This document shows, one piece after another, positions 1 through 11,655 of a stretch of DNA of 64,000 bases. Position numbers and translations under genes: made by a program. The stretch's first letter is position 1. Each line of letters opens with the position of its first letter. The stretch lies in NCBI GenBank assembly GCA_032622095.1, contig CP136066.1, positions 63,640,609 to 63,704,608 on the forward strand, written 5' to 3'. The notes under the pieces are model-generated. The model was not told where the DNA came from. It worked only from the letters and a program-made list of their open reading frames with translations, and made no database searches. The stretch comes from Siphonodentalium dalli. Its lineage: Eukaryota; Mollusca; Scaphopoda; Gadilida; Siphonodentaliidae.

Positions 1-96
1 TCCAAAAACAGACAAGCTCCATGCTCTGGCATACGGCTTACATCTGGTGGAACTGGCTTTTTGCAACAAATCCACCCATCTGTCGTTTGAAGCTTT

Positions 97-507
97 CTAT
101 GGATACGGATAATACTTATGGCCATTTTTAAAACACGAAAAACAAACAACATCTGTAATATTAGCAGACTGATCACTTGTCATTAAACCCTTTTTCAAAA
201 GTTGAATTACCTTGTCTAACGTTTTATTTACTTTGTGAAGGTTGTGTTGCTGGATCAAGTAATTTACTGGTAGTGAACTGTTCGGAATCATAGATGCCAA
301 AGAAAACACGTTTATAGTCTGGTTTCCAAATTTTCTTAGAAGCTGTAAGTGATTCAATGTGTATAGCTGCAAAAACAGCATGCTCATATGCGTTAGCTCA
401 ATTGAGAAAATACAATAGTCTAACTCATTATCAACACAACCTCTGATGAATTGCCGCAGTAAGATTGTATATGAACAGAAGGCAAATCGTGATAGGCCAA
501 TCGACAT
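97..507 (-). CDS. Unrecognised 136-codon open frame at the window edge
   Basis: This is an open frame of 136 codons, long for DNA this AT-rich. After its TAG stop (97-99) the same frame stays open to position 1, about 32 more codons, so one nonsense change may interrupt a longer frame that leaves the window. The C-terminal part has a CFSC pair followed by a tryptophan-containing stretch after the stop. That is not enough to assign a family. No splice site or initiation context was established. It could be a broken transposon ORF, an exon piece, or chance. Confidence 0.2.
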   Translation of the reverse strand: MSIGLSRFAFCSYTILLRQFIRGCVDNELDYCIFSIELTHMSMLFLQLYTLNHLQLLRKFGNQTINVFSLASMIPNSSLPVNYLIQQHNLHKVNKTLDKVIQLLKKGLMTSDQSANITDVVCFSCFKNGHKYYPYP

Positions 508-690
508 AGCATGTTCATACCATTGCCATACTCATGTACAATATCGCCTTCAGATCTATTCCTTTTCTGCAATTTATAACAGAACACAAGTAACCAATAG
601 TTTGTCGTTTACATCAGTTCAAATGCTTGCTCTTATGTCTTATAATCATGTCAGTCATCAAGTTCAGACAAGATAATTTTAGCTTTTGCT

Positions 691-750
691 TCATCTCTCT
701 CTCTCTCTCATCAAGTTCAGATAAGATAATTTTAGCTTTTGCTTCATCTT

Positions 751-837
<87 letters not shown>

Positions 838-842
838 TCTCT
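691..842. repeat. (CT)n microsatellite with duplicated 5' flank
   Basis: A short CT run (691-709) and a long one (about 748-842, with small interruptions) each follow a near-identical ~45-bp block containing 'ttagcttttgcttcatct'. The duplicated flank suggests slippage or a local tandem duplication that included the microsatellite edge. Open frames here are Ser/Leu or Arg/Glu dipeptide artefacts. Confidence 0.95.
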
Positions 843-1077
843 ACATTTGTTATATCCAGCCACAATTTCAAATTGGACAACATAGTCTTCCCATCTCTCC
901 TTCCCATCAAAGTGATCCACTTTTGACTCAAGCCTTCTTTGGTACATGCAATCCCGTCGATGACCATAAAACAAATTATGTAGTACCATATACATACACG
1001 CCTTATCGTCCTCCCCATATCTATATATCTGAGAAGCAACTGGTTTCTTATCAAAAGAGAGAGACCTGGAGTTAAAA

Positions 1078-1429
1078 GCACGGATGGCCTAAGTGGTGGA
1101 TAGTGCTGTTAAAATATTCACCTCCGTTAAAACCGCCATAAACAGAATATTAAAATATAGACAGATTTTGTTCTTATACCAATCATAAATAGGATGTTAT
1201 TGTCAAGTTCGTAAGTTTTGTTATGTAAGCAAACGCCAAAAATGTTACAGAACCTGGCTTCTGTTTACTTAACAAAGTGTACAAACTTGACAATAACATA
1301 CTGTTGACACGATATTTATGATTGGTATAAGTATAAAATATGTCTATATTTTAATATTCTGTCCGTTTATGGCAGTTATAACTGGCGTGACTATTTTTAC
1401 AGCATACCCACCGTGAAGGCCATCCGTGC
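1078..1429. mobile_element. MITE with ~115-bp inverted repeats and TTAA flanks
   Basis: The left end starts GCACGGATGGCC and the right end finishes GGCCATCCGTGC. The arms continue inward with a few mismatches through 'ccataaacagaatatt' and 'cttataccaatcataaat' (about 115 bp each). The middle has no coding sequence. TTAA lies just outside both ends, matching the insertion preference of piggyBac-like elements. A diverged partial copy lies at 40327-40490, which supports dispersal rather than a local palindrome. Confidence 0.8.
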
Positions 1430-2084
1430 CTTTAATATGATTCAGTTTTGGACAATTTTGAACTGTTATTGCTGTATCTAATACTAAACCTTGCGATGCA
1501 GTGAAATTTTTTTTACAAACAGATCGTACAATTTGACTCTGATTTCCACTTACATTATTGACAGTGAAGCCGATATATATCAACAGAATGGTAGGCCATC
1601 CCCGAATCACCTATGCATGTGTGAATTTTACTTCGGTTCGAAGGAATTGTTATTGCGAAACTTCACACACTCAAATTAAAGGTGTTGCAACAACTTCTTT
1701 AATTTGGGAATGTGCAGTTTCGTAATAACAGTTATGGTCATGTCCACTCTTAAAATCTTCATAAAATGAACTGGGAAAATCCTAATTTAATTATTACCGG
1801 AAAATCCTAATTTAATTATTACCATGCATAAAATTTCCGGTACCAGAAAAATTATTCATAAGATTACGGACATGAAGCTTCTAAGCTATAGAATTACTAA
1901 CATTTAAATATATGAACTACAATGTTATTGTCATTTCAAAAACTTCGGCGTTTTTAACTTTCCATCAGGCTACATTAAGATCATTCAAAACCAATATTAA
2001 CGAACCCATAAGTAGCTACGGTGTTATTGACATATGGTAAATTCGAATTGTATTAATGATTTCCCAAACTTGTCGTTATAAGAG
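1430..2084. other. No gene; small direct repeat
   Basis: No coding or RNA gene is recognised. The only structure noted is a 23-bp exact tandem duplication at about 1776-1823, built around 'tcctaatttaattattacc'. Confidence 0.5.
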
Positions 2085-2690
2085 CCAACTTGACATTTAA
2101 TAAATAATTGAGCTAATGCACAATAAGGAATCAATAAGAATATTTCTTATTGCACTTAAGCGCAATAAGAATATTTCTTATTCCACTTAAGCACAATAAG
2201 AATATTCTTTAGTCACATAAGCGCAATTAGAGATTCCTCATTGTGCTTAAGCACAATAAGATATTCCTTATTGCGCTTAAGCGTAATTATTATCTCCCTT
2301 ATGAGATCATCCCTGTGAAATAGTAGTAGAATCTGAATAGGCCTACATGTGGACAGTCACCAATAAACTCCACCCATCGCACTATGGACTACACCATTTG
2401 AATTACAGCGAGTTTATGTAATGTTGGTAATTCCACTTAAGCGCTATTAGCTCCTTGGCGCAATAAGGATATCCCTTATTGTGCTTAAGCGCGATAAAAA
2501 TATTTCTTATTGCGCTTAAGTGCAATTAGAGATTCCTTATTGTGTTTAAGCGCAATAAGAATCACTTAAGCGCAATAAGATATTCCTTATTGTGCTTAAG
2601 CGCAATTAGATCTTCCCTTATTGCGCTTAAGTGCAATTAGAGGTTCCTTATTGCGCTTAAGCTCAATTATTTATGAAATGTCAATTTGGC
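2085..2690. repeat. Array of CTTAAG-centred palindromes inside a large inverted repeat
   Basis: About a dozen units of 30-40 bp, each close to CTTATTGCGCTTAAGCGC followed by AATAAG, are packed at about 2105-2290 and 2430-2672. Each unit is itself a palindrome around CTTAAG. A ~140-bp spacer separates the two blocks. The outer flanks 'acatttaataaataattgag' and 'ctcaattatttatgaaatgt' are inverted copies, so the whole tract is one larger fold-back structure. Shorter AAGCGC-containing pieces recur at 39.55-39.98 kb. Confidence 0.85.
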
Positions 2691-3159
2691 TTCCCATACA
2701 CAGGCGTATCCCTGAACTTCCATATGAAATAATGGACTGCTAAAAAGAAATTGCTGTCATAATAACATCCTAAATCCCATGAGGAATTTAATCCCGATTA
2801 GGAAAAACAACCGAGTTATCGGCCTTAATTTTTTCCCGTTTCTGAAGGTCTTTGATGAAAACTTATCATCGAAATATAGTAATGGTTACGCTTGTCGCCT
2901 ATTCTCTACAATGCTGTATGAAAATTTCGCTACGCACCTGACTGATTGAGCCACCGGTCGCTCAGAAATTAAGTGACTGTAATAGACGCAACAGGACCAG
3001 GTTGTATGAAACGTCCGGGTCGAAACTATTTGCCGTCGTGCGATGGGAGGGGTTCCAGTGGCCTTAACATGATCTCGACTCCTATCTGAACATAAACCGT
3101 TTGAGATGTAGCTTGAATTAGAGACGGCAATATAAAAAGGCAATCAATATATAAAATAA

Positions 3160-3750
3160 TTTCGTCATAATTCCCGAAATGACGGATATAAATTATATTT
3201 CAGCAATGACCACAACATACGAGAACAAGGCTATCAGTGTTTCCTAACTGCCTATCGGAAATTGGGAGACAACGATTTTATGCCCACCGTTGTCAAGCGG
3301 TTAAAAGACTTGGAATTCGATCAAGTACGTCAAAAACTTGAGATATTTATCTGTCATCTGAAAAAATCTCCTGCGAGTGGTGGCGCCCATTTCTCAACGA
3401 ATCGGGAATCAACGGACAGAGATAGCATTCCTGGGAATGCGCAAATACAGACAGTGGGTACGGACGAGCCATATACGGATCGAAAGAATGAGGTTAGAAA
3501 AAAGCGGACGAGGAATCGGCCGACACAAAGCACAAGTACGGACGAGTCCGCTACGAGGCGAATGAATGAAGGCAAATATAAGCGGGCGAAGAAACATCAG
3601 ATCGTGATTGTAGAGAAATCAGTTCCAATATCCGAGGAGGGTATCAATGACAGCCAATCGACATCAACACACAGAGGATCACAGCATATGGCTGGACGTC
3701 AACGAGGCGGGTCGATGCACAATATGAGGCTGCGGGCCCGACCGCATTAA
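3160..3750 (+). CDS. Hypothetical basic, Ser/Thr-rich protein or terminal exon
   Basis: A frame of about 196 codons is open from 3160 to the TAA near 3748; the first internal ATG is at 3280. The upstream part reads like a helical domain, with segments such as GYQCFLTAYRKLGDNDF and VVKRLKDLEFDQVRQKLEIF. The rest is hydrophilic with two similar segments, each combining GTDE or STDE with a basic cluster (RKKRTRNR; KYKRAKKHQ), which look like nuclear-localisation signals. Local GC is higher than the surroundings. A possible 3' splice site (ttatatttcag) lies at about 3191-3201, so this could be a terminal exon. I do not recognise the family. A transposon accessory ORF or a decayed gene are alternatives. 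Confidence 0.4.
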   Translation, partial: FRHNSRNDGYKLYFSNDHNIREQGYQCFLTAYRKLGDNDFMPTVVKRLKDLEFDQVRQKLEIFICHLKKSPASGGAHFSTNRESTDRDSIPGNAQIQTVGTDEPYTDRKNEVRKKRTRNRPTQSTSTDESATRRMNEGKYKRAKKHQIVIVEKSVPISEEGINDSQSTSTHRGSQHMAGRQRGGSMHNMRLRARPH

Positions 3751-3932
3751 CATTAATAATCGAGCGCACTTACGCGAAGATGCTGCAACCAATAGATACG
3801 GTCCACGAGCAGCAATCTGACACCCATGGAAGTCCCTGTGATCTAGAAATAAAACTATTTCACACATTTTGCCATTTATGTGCGATGAACTTTGTGAAGA
3901 TTCTGAAAGAAGAATGGCACCAGACAAAATAG

Positions 3933-4067
3933 GACTGAACATCTAGAATGCAAACATAAGACCGAACACCTAACACGCAAATATAGGACCGAACACCTAA
4001 CATGTAAATATAGGATCGAACACATACAACACAAATAGAGGACCGAACACCTAAAATGCAAACATAG
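3933..4067. repeat. ~33-bp tandem repeat
   Basis: Four to five imperfect copies of a unit around 'ggaccgaacacctaacatg' followed by 'caaatata'. The C/L-rich peptide read from the minus strand here is a by-product of the repeat. Confidence 0.85.
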
Positions 4068-4524
4068 TTCTTCGTTTTGTTGCTAATTTATTTAAACAAA
4101 ACAATCTTAATGCTATCTAGTGATACTCGGTTATTGTATTTCTAACCATTTCATGACAGATATTTTGTCACTTGCAAATTAAGTCTCAGTTCGGTTAAAT
4201 AATAATTAACTTTTATGCGAATTTGTTTAACCTGTAGGCCTGCGTCGTATATGCATGGTAGCCAATAACTATAGTTATTATAATTATGCAAGCAATTTGC
4301 AGTAATTCAGATTACTTTCTGACTACTATTTCATGTTTCCAGGGGACAACACTATAAAACGTCTACACATGTAATTGACGCTAAATGTCTTGTAAATATA
4401 ATCGGCAATACTACGAGTCGCATGTGCTCTCTTTAAGGGGGAATGTTCACTAAATCTCGCAATTTATGGGACCATCTCCTTTTATACTCAACCGAATATA
4501 TGGAACAAATGAATGAATTTGAGC

Positions 4525-4645
4525 CATGGATTAGTGCAAAATACACTTGTGTGCTCTATGAATAACACAAACAAAATTGCAACTATAATTATAAATAACA
4601 AATTATTTGCATAGAGCACACGGGTGTTTTGTACACTAATCCATG
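4525..4645. mobile_element. Short MITE-like hairpin
   Basis: Two ~36-bp arms (4525-4560 and 4610-4645) are inverted copies starting 'catggattagtgcaaaatac', with a 49-bp AT-rich loop. No coding capacity. Confidence 0.7.
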
Positions 4646-4825
4646 AACGCAAACAGTTCTTCATTTTGTTGCTTAAATGGGTTATAGGTATCACACATCG
4701 TGTAAACATATATTTCGAAACTGGCTTCAACTTTCTGGGACACGTATGCATAGAATGCAACATTTTATTTGATCCATTTGCCTGAAATTGTACCAGAATA
4801 TCTAGACGACGATCTCGAGTTCTAT

Positions 4826-5740
4826 TAGTCCAGGAGATATTGGTAGACATCTGCACCCCCCCCCCCCCCCAGGACTCAACTTCACCCCACTAATTTATTT
4901 TTTCTTAATGTCTCTAATGTTTTTCGGTTGTTAACAAGAAAACAATGTGGCCGCAGAGACTCCAGACAAGATGGCGTCCATCATGGCGGCCATTTTTTTT
5001 ATATGCACCAGGTATCTTTGATCGCCATTATATTAAAGTTGATGTCACATGCGGTCTTGTTTTCCGTTCGATTCGTTATGGTAATATACAACCCTTACAA
5101 ATTAGCCAAAAATCCGACACAAGAATCCAATATGGCGGCCAAATGTGAAAAATTGCTATTTTTCGGACATTTCACCAACTTTCGTTTGTCTCTGTGGGAA
5201 AATATTGGCACCTTGACGCGATTTTATAAATTTATCGTCTAGAAGAGTCATTGGCGAACACAATGGGACCATAACATACATTCCTTGCTGGATATTTTTG
5301 TCCGATATCACGTTTTCCCAAATGCCGGTATAATCCAGTCAAAGCCAAATCGACGCAAATAACGCAATGTCTGTTTCGAATCAATGAATGTTATTGCTAT
5401 CATAACAAAACCCATGCGTATATATGTGAAGCAGATACTCGAGCTAGGATTCCTCTTATACCTGAGTTGAGGATTTGTAAGGGTTGTATATTACCATAAC
5501 GAATCGAACGGAAAACAAGACCGCATGTGACATCATCTTTACTATAATGGCGATCAAAGAGACCTGTTGCATATAAAATAAATGGCCGCCATAATGGACG
5601 CCATCTTGTCTGGAGTCTCTGCGGCCACTTTTTTTCTTGTTAACAACCGAAAAAAATTAGAGGAGACATTAAGAAAGAAAATTAGTGAGGAGAAGTTGAG
5701 TCCTGGGGGGTGCAGAGGTCTACCAATATATCCTGGACTA
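4826..5740. mobile_element. Fold-back element, short form
   Basis: The termini are TAGTCCAGGAGATAT on the left and ATATATCCTGGACTA on the right. Left arm about 4826-5105; right arm about 5484-5740. The ~380-bp loop matches 19140-19460 in the long element at 18555-23967, so this is an internally deleted relative. The arms contain 'aagatggcgtccatcatgg' and 'tggccgcagagactcc'. A C-tract at 4856-4871 sits where other copies have a shorter C run. There is no transposase; mobilisation, if any, would be in trans. Confidence 0.85.
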
Positions 5741-7861
5741 TATTCATTGCATTCAGGTTTACCTGCCATCCGTAAAATATTTCTGTTCCCATCGATTAGT
5801 ACAACGGTGATACTCACTACAGTGAAATTTTTTATATTTTGGTCGACCCATATGTGTGATGTAATGACGACACATAGATATTGATACCAATCTTTAATGT
5901 ATGATGTAGAAGATAATACACAATCAAGGTATACAGATGAGTCGCTGAATCTTTTGTTTTCAAACTAAGTCGCGAAGTGAAGGCCCCGAATGATAGGTGA
6001 TGCCCGGATAGCTATAGGAACCTCAAGACAAAATGAGTCAAGTGAAAGCATGCCATGTTGGGGTGTAGCGGTCCGTTATGTACTATCCGGGATTGATATT
6101 ACATGAGGTATTTGGTAATACACATCGGCATTGGTTATTGTCGTTATGGTCACCTCCTATGACCATATTTGGTGGATTTCATTGTGTTCGGGTCCTTGCT
6201 ATGATTAAGATGCGCGCGGTTTCTGTAAGGAACCGAGCACTGATATTGAGTTTGGGTTCTATATTATGTCACACATGTTTTATTCAAGAGCAGCGATGTC
6301 CATTTGTATTGGTACTCATACTTGTCATATTTGTAAAGTTCTTGTTATTACTTCAGGCTAAGCAAATCCTCAAATACAGGAAATTTGAGTACTATTCCCC
6401 TTTAAGATGGTATTCTCATTAATAAAACTTTGTCTTCGCAAAAAACAAACATAAGCGATTTAGAGTTATGAACCACTGGCTTACATGGATAAATCCAGTT
6501 TTGTGTAACCAGCAAATTGCATAATGCCATTTGTATTGCATGGCAACCTTTGTCACATTGTTTATGATGCAGATTTGAGCAATTTGCGATTATATGGTCC
6601 TATGGTGATTATGTTTCCAGAGTTTGTGTTGAGCAGGCGATTGAGTAAGTTTTATGGGGTGTAGGACCTAACTGAAGTGTAGCGATCGATCGTTGAGAAT
6701 GTGTGTTTCCTTGTTTGCATGCTCTATTTACCATTAGCATTACATCAGACCGTTAGAATAAACACACATCTTCTCCGTTTGCAAAGTTAGCAACTGGTCT
6801 TAGATAGGTGGACTGAAAATTGAAACGTATCTGCACAAATGTATACGCAAGTTCGATGTGAATCGTATATTGTGATCAGGACATTTAATTTTGCGTCACA
6901 GGCAAAATGAGTTAATCAAATATATGGTGCAGCCAATGTCCATGTGAGTATTACATGTCTATGAATTTGTACAAATTCCACGTTTTGTCATTGCACATGC
7001 ACCACTTATAATGTTCGCTATTTGAAGAAAAAATAGCATCGTATGTGTGATATATTCAATTACAATAAAAGTGGCTAAATGATTTCATTAAAAAATCCAT
7101 CGATAACAACAAAATACAAACTGTATTGCATGTATGCGGATCACACGTCTCTATCGGTAACCGGTTGTATCCGGACGTGGGATCTATCGGTGGTATATAA
7201 TAAACTATTGAAAAATATACTGTTGCCTGGGTTCATGTTCGCTTCATTCGACCACTGACGTGGCGCAGAATCACAGGAAAAACAATTATAGTGACGGTTT
7301 CTCAATCAGTAGTGATGACCAAACGCTTACTATGACAATGTCGGCACGCCTAATGTCACAATGACATTCAGTTTCACGCCATCAACAAAATCAGTTACTC
7401 GAATAGTATGAAAAACAGAAAGCGTCTAATATCCTACAGAATATTTCGACATCCAATAGAATATATCAATGCAGCTATTGTGAAGACATTCCAAAAACAA
7501 ATTCAATCCTGCCATATATAGAGCACTGAACTGTAAAACTGAATAAATTGGCCATAAAATTGACAAACGACATATCAAGTTCAAGACGTGGAAACATCGA
7601 CCAGTGAATTGCCAAATAGAATATTCTAAGTGACAAAAAATATTAGAACAAGGAAATCATAAATGGGTGTTTTTTATTATAAATAATGGATCAAAACTAA
7701 CTTTTAAGTTATGTATGCGCATATTTAATTCACAAAAGCACGTCCATTCCTTCTCTTTAAGCTTCCCATAATCATTCGCTGGCCTCTCCACTTAAAGCCC
7801 TCTTTCAATTGCATCGTTCACGTGCTAAATCCAGATTATAACAACTGGTGATTATCCAAAA
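5741..7861. other. 2.1-kb tract with no recognised gene
   Basis: The longest frame is 114 codons at 6078-6422 (+). It is hydrophobic, without family motifs or splice signals I trust, so it is not called. No array or long inverted repeat was seen. Confidence 0.5.
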
Positions 7862-8010
7862 ATATATATTTGAATGTTCATGATTTACCTTACAATATTC
7901 GGCTCATAAAGACAACATATCTAATATATATTTTCATGATTTACCTTACAATAGTCGGTTCATGAAGGCCACATATATAATATATATTTGCATGAGTTAC
8001 CTTACATCAT

Positions 8011-8599
8011 TATATCTCACGTGACACTCTCGCGTTCTGATTGGCTGCACACTGTTATACTAGTTTATCATAGTACCCCAGTAGAATTCCTACTCGCCTG
8101 CTATTGTTTTTTTCTATTTATAGTAACAGACACATTTCGCGCAATCAGAATGCCGCCTGAAAACATGGCCAATCTGAAACTATACCTTGAACGATACTTT
8201 TTGTAATATCGGTATATAGTTTGCACTTATTTGTGAATTTTAATGATCTTACAAATGTGTGATCATAGCTGTCAAATGTATTTAATAGTTTGGCCGTTAG
8301 TTGGCAAGCAGAAATTCCTATTTTTAATGCCAGTGAACGTTATTTATAACTTCCTTTACCGTTTTACTCGAAAATAAACAAGGTAACTTCTGCTCCCCTG
8401 CCATCGTCAACAGATTGCCGTAAATTGTAAAATCTGAAACCATTTTCCAAAATTCACGGTAATTAAAATGTGACAAAATCAGACACATAAATGGTGTGAG
8501 TATTGACACCACTGTTCGATTTTAATATAATATATAATGCATGAGAATTTTCATTCCTCCTCGATGACAATTATCTTGGCAAAGTCTGCACAAAGCCAT
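8011..8599. other. Spacer between 60-bp array blocks 1 and 2
   Basis: Unique-looking AT-rich DNA that interrupts the tandem array. No gene or clear element termini were seen. Confidence 0.4.
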
Positions 8600-8970
8600 G
8601 CATTATCTATATAATAGTCGGTTCATAAAGCCTTGTATCCAGTGTGTATTTTCACAAATTGCCGTACAATAGTCCGTCCACAAAGGCCGCATTATCTATA
8701 TGTATTTCCATAATTGACCTTACAATAGTTGGTTCATAAAGCCACATATCTAGTTTTTTATTTTCATGATTTACCTTACAATATAGTCGGGTTATAAAGG
8801 CCACATATTTAATATTTATTTTCATGATTTACCTTACAATATAGTCGGTTTATAAAGGCCATATATCTAGTATGTAATTTCATGATTTAACTTACAATAA
8901 TCGCTTCATTAAGGCCAGATATCTAATAAGTATCTTTATGATTTACCGTAAAATAGTCCGTCTATAAAGA

Positions 8971-8972
<2 letters not shown>

Positions 8973-9006
<34 letters not shown>
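8973..9006. repeat. (AT)n microsatellite inside a 60-bp unit
   Basis: About 17 AT dinucleotides expand the 'catatat' part of one 60-bp repeat unit, so the microsatellite arose within an existing array copy. Confidence 0.95.
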
Positions 9007-9008
<2 letters not shown>

Positions 9009-9060
9009 CCATGATTTACCACAATAGTGGGTTCATAAAGCCACACATCTAGTATAATAT

Positions 9061-9844
9061 CGTGTATTTGGCGTTTTCCATGTATCATACACACCGTGTA
9101 ATATGTGTCCACTGACAACCCAATCATTGCGGCTGTGTTTTACCACAGTGAGTTAAACTCTGAACCTCTGAAGAGCCGTTGACTCGGACCAAGTCGTCAG
9201 GCCGCTTAAAATAATTATTCGCGTCGACGTTCTGTTTAAATCATTGTTGATGTTAATACCAGTGATGGCCTCTTCCCCAACGCAGGGGGCTATAACCGCC
9301 AACATGCACGGGGGGCTATATTATCCCAGAAGGTATTCATGCAGCACCCTGAGTCCTGACACCCTGATTTATAAATATCGTAGTTGATTATCATGTCTGT
9401 CGTGTCTGTTTTCTACGAGTGATTAATCTAATATGCAGTAATTTATGCTATTCATATAATAATGAACATATTATACAGTTTTAAATTTGAAGGTGCATGG
9501 TGTTGTTGTGTGTCTTCATTCAGCGAAAGGGTTGGTTACATAGCTACGAGTTCCCAACTACGCCACCTTTCCTCTCTTGTGTTATACAGTTATACATTTA
9601 TACGCAAAATTTACAACTATGCAATATTTAAGTAAAACATTATATTGTAATTCTTGCCCAGATAATCCCGACTAATACATTCAATTAACTCCCTTATTGG
9701 AAGTTTTCTAGAACCAGCCCCATCCCCCAATCATGGATTATGGTCGAAAATGTTATAATTCAAGCTTGTACAGGCTAAAATTGTGACAGTTAGGAGCTTG
9801 TTCAACCTTTGGTTTACAGAAATTACATGCATGTATGTATCCAC
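9061..9844. other. Spacer between 60-bp array blocks 2 and 3
   Basis: No coding region recognised. Contains a small GC-rich patch near 9280-9320 and otherwise AT-rich unique sequence. Confidence 0.4.
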
Positions 9845-10589
9845 CCATAGTCGGTTCACAAAGACCATGTATCTAAAATATATTTTCATGATTTATCTTA
9901 CAATAATCGGTTCATAAAGATCATATATCTAATATGTATTTTCATGATTTATCTTTCAGCAGTCGGTTCACAAAGGCCACATATCTAATATGTATTTTCA
10001 TGACTTATCTTACAATAGTTCGTCCATAAAAACCATGTATCTAATATGTATTTTAATGATTTATCTTGCAATAATCGGTTCATAAAGACCATGTATCTAA
10101 TATGTAATTTTATGACTTATCTTACAATAGTTCGTCCATAATGTCCACATATCTATATGTATGTCCATGATTTACCTCACATTCGTGGGTTCATAGAGCC
10201 TCATATAATATTTATGTTCCTGATTTACCTTACAATAGCCGGTTCATAAAGACCATGTATCTAATGTGTATTTTCATGATTTACCTTACAATTATCGGTT
10301 CATAAAGACCACATATCTAATGTGTATGTTCATGATTTATCTTACATCTTACAATAATCTGTTCATAAAGACCATGTATCTAATATGTGTATTTTCTCAT
10401 GATTTATCTTACAATAGTCCGTCCATAAAGGCCATATATCTTCATGTATAGCAATGATATACCTTATAATAGTGGGTATATAAATAAAGCCACATACCTA
10501 ATATCTTTTTTCATGTCTTACCTTACAATACTGGGATCTATGTTATTCCTTGAATGAATATATATAGCAAATATAAACTAACTAGACCT

Positions 10590-10815
10590 GGTGGTTGTTG
10601 GGAAGAAGACGTTTTAAGAATTAATATAGATGAAAACAACTGTGTCCATGTTTCCGCCCATATTTGACCCAGTGACCCCAAAATTTAATTCCAGTCACAT
10701 GGGGAATATTCACACCAAATATGATTCCACTTGGTTATGGAGAAGAAGATGTTTAAAGAATTGTTGACGGATGGACAGACGGAGGGTGATGACTATAGCT
10801 CAACCTGGTCGTCTC
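10590..10815 (+). repeat. Pearl-like/Helentron-type repeat fragment
   Basis: Contains 'gttgttgggaagaagacgtt' and, about 150 bp later, the similar 'ggagaagaagatgtttaaag', followed by 'gacggatggacagacgg' and 'tatagctcaacctgg'. A modular unit ending in a GGAC-like tract before a terminal block resembles a very common repeat family of molluscan genomes. Family assignment is from memory of such repeats, not from a search. Confidence 0.55.
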
Positions 10816-11084
10816 AGATGAGATAAAAGTTAGCTATATAACTTAACTAGTGAAAGCCTGGGAATTTAGTTTATGATAAAATATGTTCTTGGGACAATTT
10901 GTCACAATTCTCTCAAAACGACAAATCCAAAAAATAATTGTATTGCCAAAACAAATCTATTGAACTACAAAAACAACACTTTATTATATTACTATATAAT
11001 ATTACAATATCACCTTTCACTGGTTCTGATTTTCATAAGTATAAAAATCCAGCGGGGTGGTGATCTTTAAAACTTAGATCGTAT

Positions 11085-11262
11085 CAGGTGTCCGTTTCAT
11101 GTTCTTGAGAAAATTCATGCTGTAGATCCGTCTGCTCCGACTGGTTGGTGTTATGATGTCAGAATAATGAAGCTGGGGTCTAAACACGTTATCGAATCCG
11201 TTACCACAGAGCTCGAATTTAACCCACTGTATCGACAAGCAATCAACCTCCATGTATTTTCC
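11085..11262 (-). pseudogene. Degenerate zinc-finger exon copy (11.1 kb)
   Basis: The minus strand aligns with fingers 2-3 of the exon at 53282-53596. The first cysteine of the final finger has become Phe, and one base is missing just before the zinc-binding histidines, which shifts the frame. Upstream fingers are absent: after the GNGFDN-containing part the similarity ends at a junction (around 11275) shared with the 45.7-kb and 52.4-kb copies. Similarity extends on the other side into 10845-11084, which matches flanks of the 52-kb copies, so a genomic block was duplicated rather than a spliced mRNA. Confidence 0.75.
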
Positions 11263-11655
11263 GTATTTTGTTTGTGTTCTCGCTAGTTTTGTATGTGATA
11301 TTCAATAAATTATTGGATGACAAAAAGTTTACATTAGTTTATCATTTAGCGTGAGGTGTTATCTTGCTAATATGTTACTCATATTTTCAAAATAATTTGA
11401 GACCAGTTCTATGTACCTTTAAGGAGGCAGAATAATGTGGTTTCAGCATTGTTAGTTACGCTTCAATTGTTCAAAAAGTTGCATAAATTTTCCTCAAACT
11501 GGTGAATTTACTAACAAGAGAGTCAATGACTGTTGTGACACTCACCTGACTTCAATGACATAGACTGGAGACCACAACAGTTAGTACTTGTCACACAACG
11601 TCAACATATAATCAACTACCTGCGACACTGTGCGATCGGGAAAGTGCAACCAATC

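Larger units (their letters stand above)
7862..10540. repeat. ~60-bp tandem repeat array in three blocks
   Basis: The unit is close to 'ttcataaagaccacatatct' then 'aatatgtattttcatgattt' then 'accttacaatagtcgg'. Block 1 (7862-8010) has about 3 copies, block 2 (8600-9060) about 8, block 3 (9845-10540) about 12. Non-repeat segments of 0.6 and 0.8 kb separate the blocks. Copies differ by point changes and small indels, so this is an old array. It looks like a minisatellite. Confidence 0.9.

Noticed and set aside
744-1081. Arg/Glu-rich and Ser/Leu-rich frames over 690-995
   Set aside because: They are six-frame readings of the (CT)n microsatellite.
2085-2690. CRISPR array
   Set aside because: Units are palindromic repeats with no unique equal-length spacers, and the genome is eukaryotic.
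6078-6422. 114-codon plus-strand frame
   Set aside because: Hydrophobic but without a signal peptide pattern, domain, splice sites or repeat support; length is compatible with chance over 64 kb.
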